The notes under the pieces: generated by a model
What the model was told of the DNA's origin: nothing
Database searches by the model: none
Seen by the model: only the letters and a program-made list of their open reading frames with translations
Program-made: the position numbers and the translations under genes
From: Desulfobacterales bacterium
GTDB lineage: Bacteria; Desulfobacterota; Desulfobacteria; Desulfobacterales; UBA11574
Direction of reading: 5' to 3'
Assembly (NCBI GenBank): GCA_030145595.1
Contig: JAQYVG010000015.1
Coordinates: forward strand, 1-22,795
DNA length: 22,795 bases
In this document: positions 22,496-22,795 of the stretch, one piece after another
Position numbering within the stretch: the stretch's first letter is position 1
Layout of the letters: each line of letters starts with the position of its first letter

Positions 22496-22795
22496 TTATT
22501 TAACCGGAGTCTTAAACGGCATCACAAGCAGGTGGTGAAGATTTAATTTTGCAGACGTATAATGCCCCCCTACCCCGATGCGGATACGGTCCTGATCAAC
22601 GTCTGTTATCAGAGTTCCAAGGATTCGATCCCAAATCGAAAAAATCGTACCATAGTTGCTGTCCCGCTGCTTGATAACTACGGAATGATGAATACGGTGC
22701 ATGGACGGCGGAACAAAAAGAACCCAAAAGATTTTCTCAAACCACTCGGGAACGGTTAGACTGCTGTGCTGGAACTGAGCTGTAAAAACCAGCAT
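22496..22795 (-). CDS. Sterol desaturase/fatty acid hydroxylase family protein, C-terminal part
   Basis: Only the last 99 codons are in the window; the frame runs off the right edge, so the first Met here is probably internal. HRIHHS and the later NYGTIFSIWDRILGT are hallmarks of this di-iron membrane oxygenase family, whose His boxes bind iron. An upstream FQHSSL also fits a His-box region. The C-terminal segment (GHYTSAKLNLHHLLVMPF) matches the tail of bacterial members. Substrate is unknown. Such O2-using enzymes are unexpected in a strict anaerobe, though family members occur there. Confidence 0.9.
   Translation of the reverse strand: MLVFTAQFQHSSLTVPEWFEKIFWVLFVPPSMHRIHHSVVIKQRDSNYGTIFSIWDRILGTLITDVDQDRIRIGVGGHYTSAKLNLHHLLVMPFKTPVK

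Overview
The window looks like a chromosomal segment of an anaerobic Desulfobacterota bacterium, probably sulfate-reducer-like (Desulfobacterales). This is inferred from gene content and from the style of the intergenic repeats; no rRNA or other phylogenetic marker is present. Coding regions are ordinary housekeeping and regulatory genes. I see no CRISPR array, tRNA, rRNA, transposase or prophage gene.

Region 1 (1-7205), mostly minus strand: a four-gene operon reads leftward as alpha/beta hydrolase, sucA (E1), sucB (E2) and lpd (E3). Together the last three encode the NAD-linked 2-oxoglutarate dehydrogenase complex. A 353-nt gap packed with inverted and tandem repeats separates sucA from sucB. 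One imperfect 127-nt palindrome there runs into the sucA stop codon. Upstream of the operon lie a perfect 10-bp-arm inverted repeat and a MITE-like pair of inverted repeats.

Region 2 (7206-13314), plus strand: lipB and lipA make the lipoyl cofactor that SucB needs. They are followed by an unrecognised 82-aa protein, then korA and korB (ferredoxin-linked 2-oxoacid oxidoreductase) and class II fumarase fumC. Regions 1 and 2 therefore form a TCA-cycle island with two chemically different routes from 2-oxoglutarate to succinyl-CoA, one reducing NAD and one reducing ferredoxin, plus lipoylation genes and fumarase.

Region 3 (13374-16865): a small zinc-ribbon protein overlaps, tail to tail, a Ser/Thr kinase with a C-terminal cyclic-nucleotide-binding domain. 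Then comes a DUF2167 membrane protein with an extra C-terminal helical, repeat-like region. The 517-nt gap between the kinase and the DUF2167 gene holds several repeat-like segments.

Region 4 (17246-20879): an iron module. A DtxR-type regulator is divergent from a variant feoB, and a second DtxR-type regulator carrying a FeoA-like C-terminal domain follows feoB. The divergent region has recognisable promoters in both directions and a possible operator over the feoB -10 element.

Region 5 (20932-22795), minus strand: a small Cys-rich protein, and a response regulator with a MerR/excisionase-like HTH placed before its receiver domain. A nine-unit, 9-nt tandem repeat fills that gene's predicted leader. 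Next come repeat-rich non-coding DNA and the C-terminal end of a sterol-desaturase-family protein cut by the window edge. The most unusual material is the set of palindromes and short repeats between genes, especially at 2879-3137, 6657-6971, 21882-21962 and 22302-22475.
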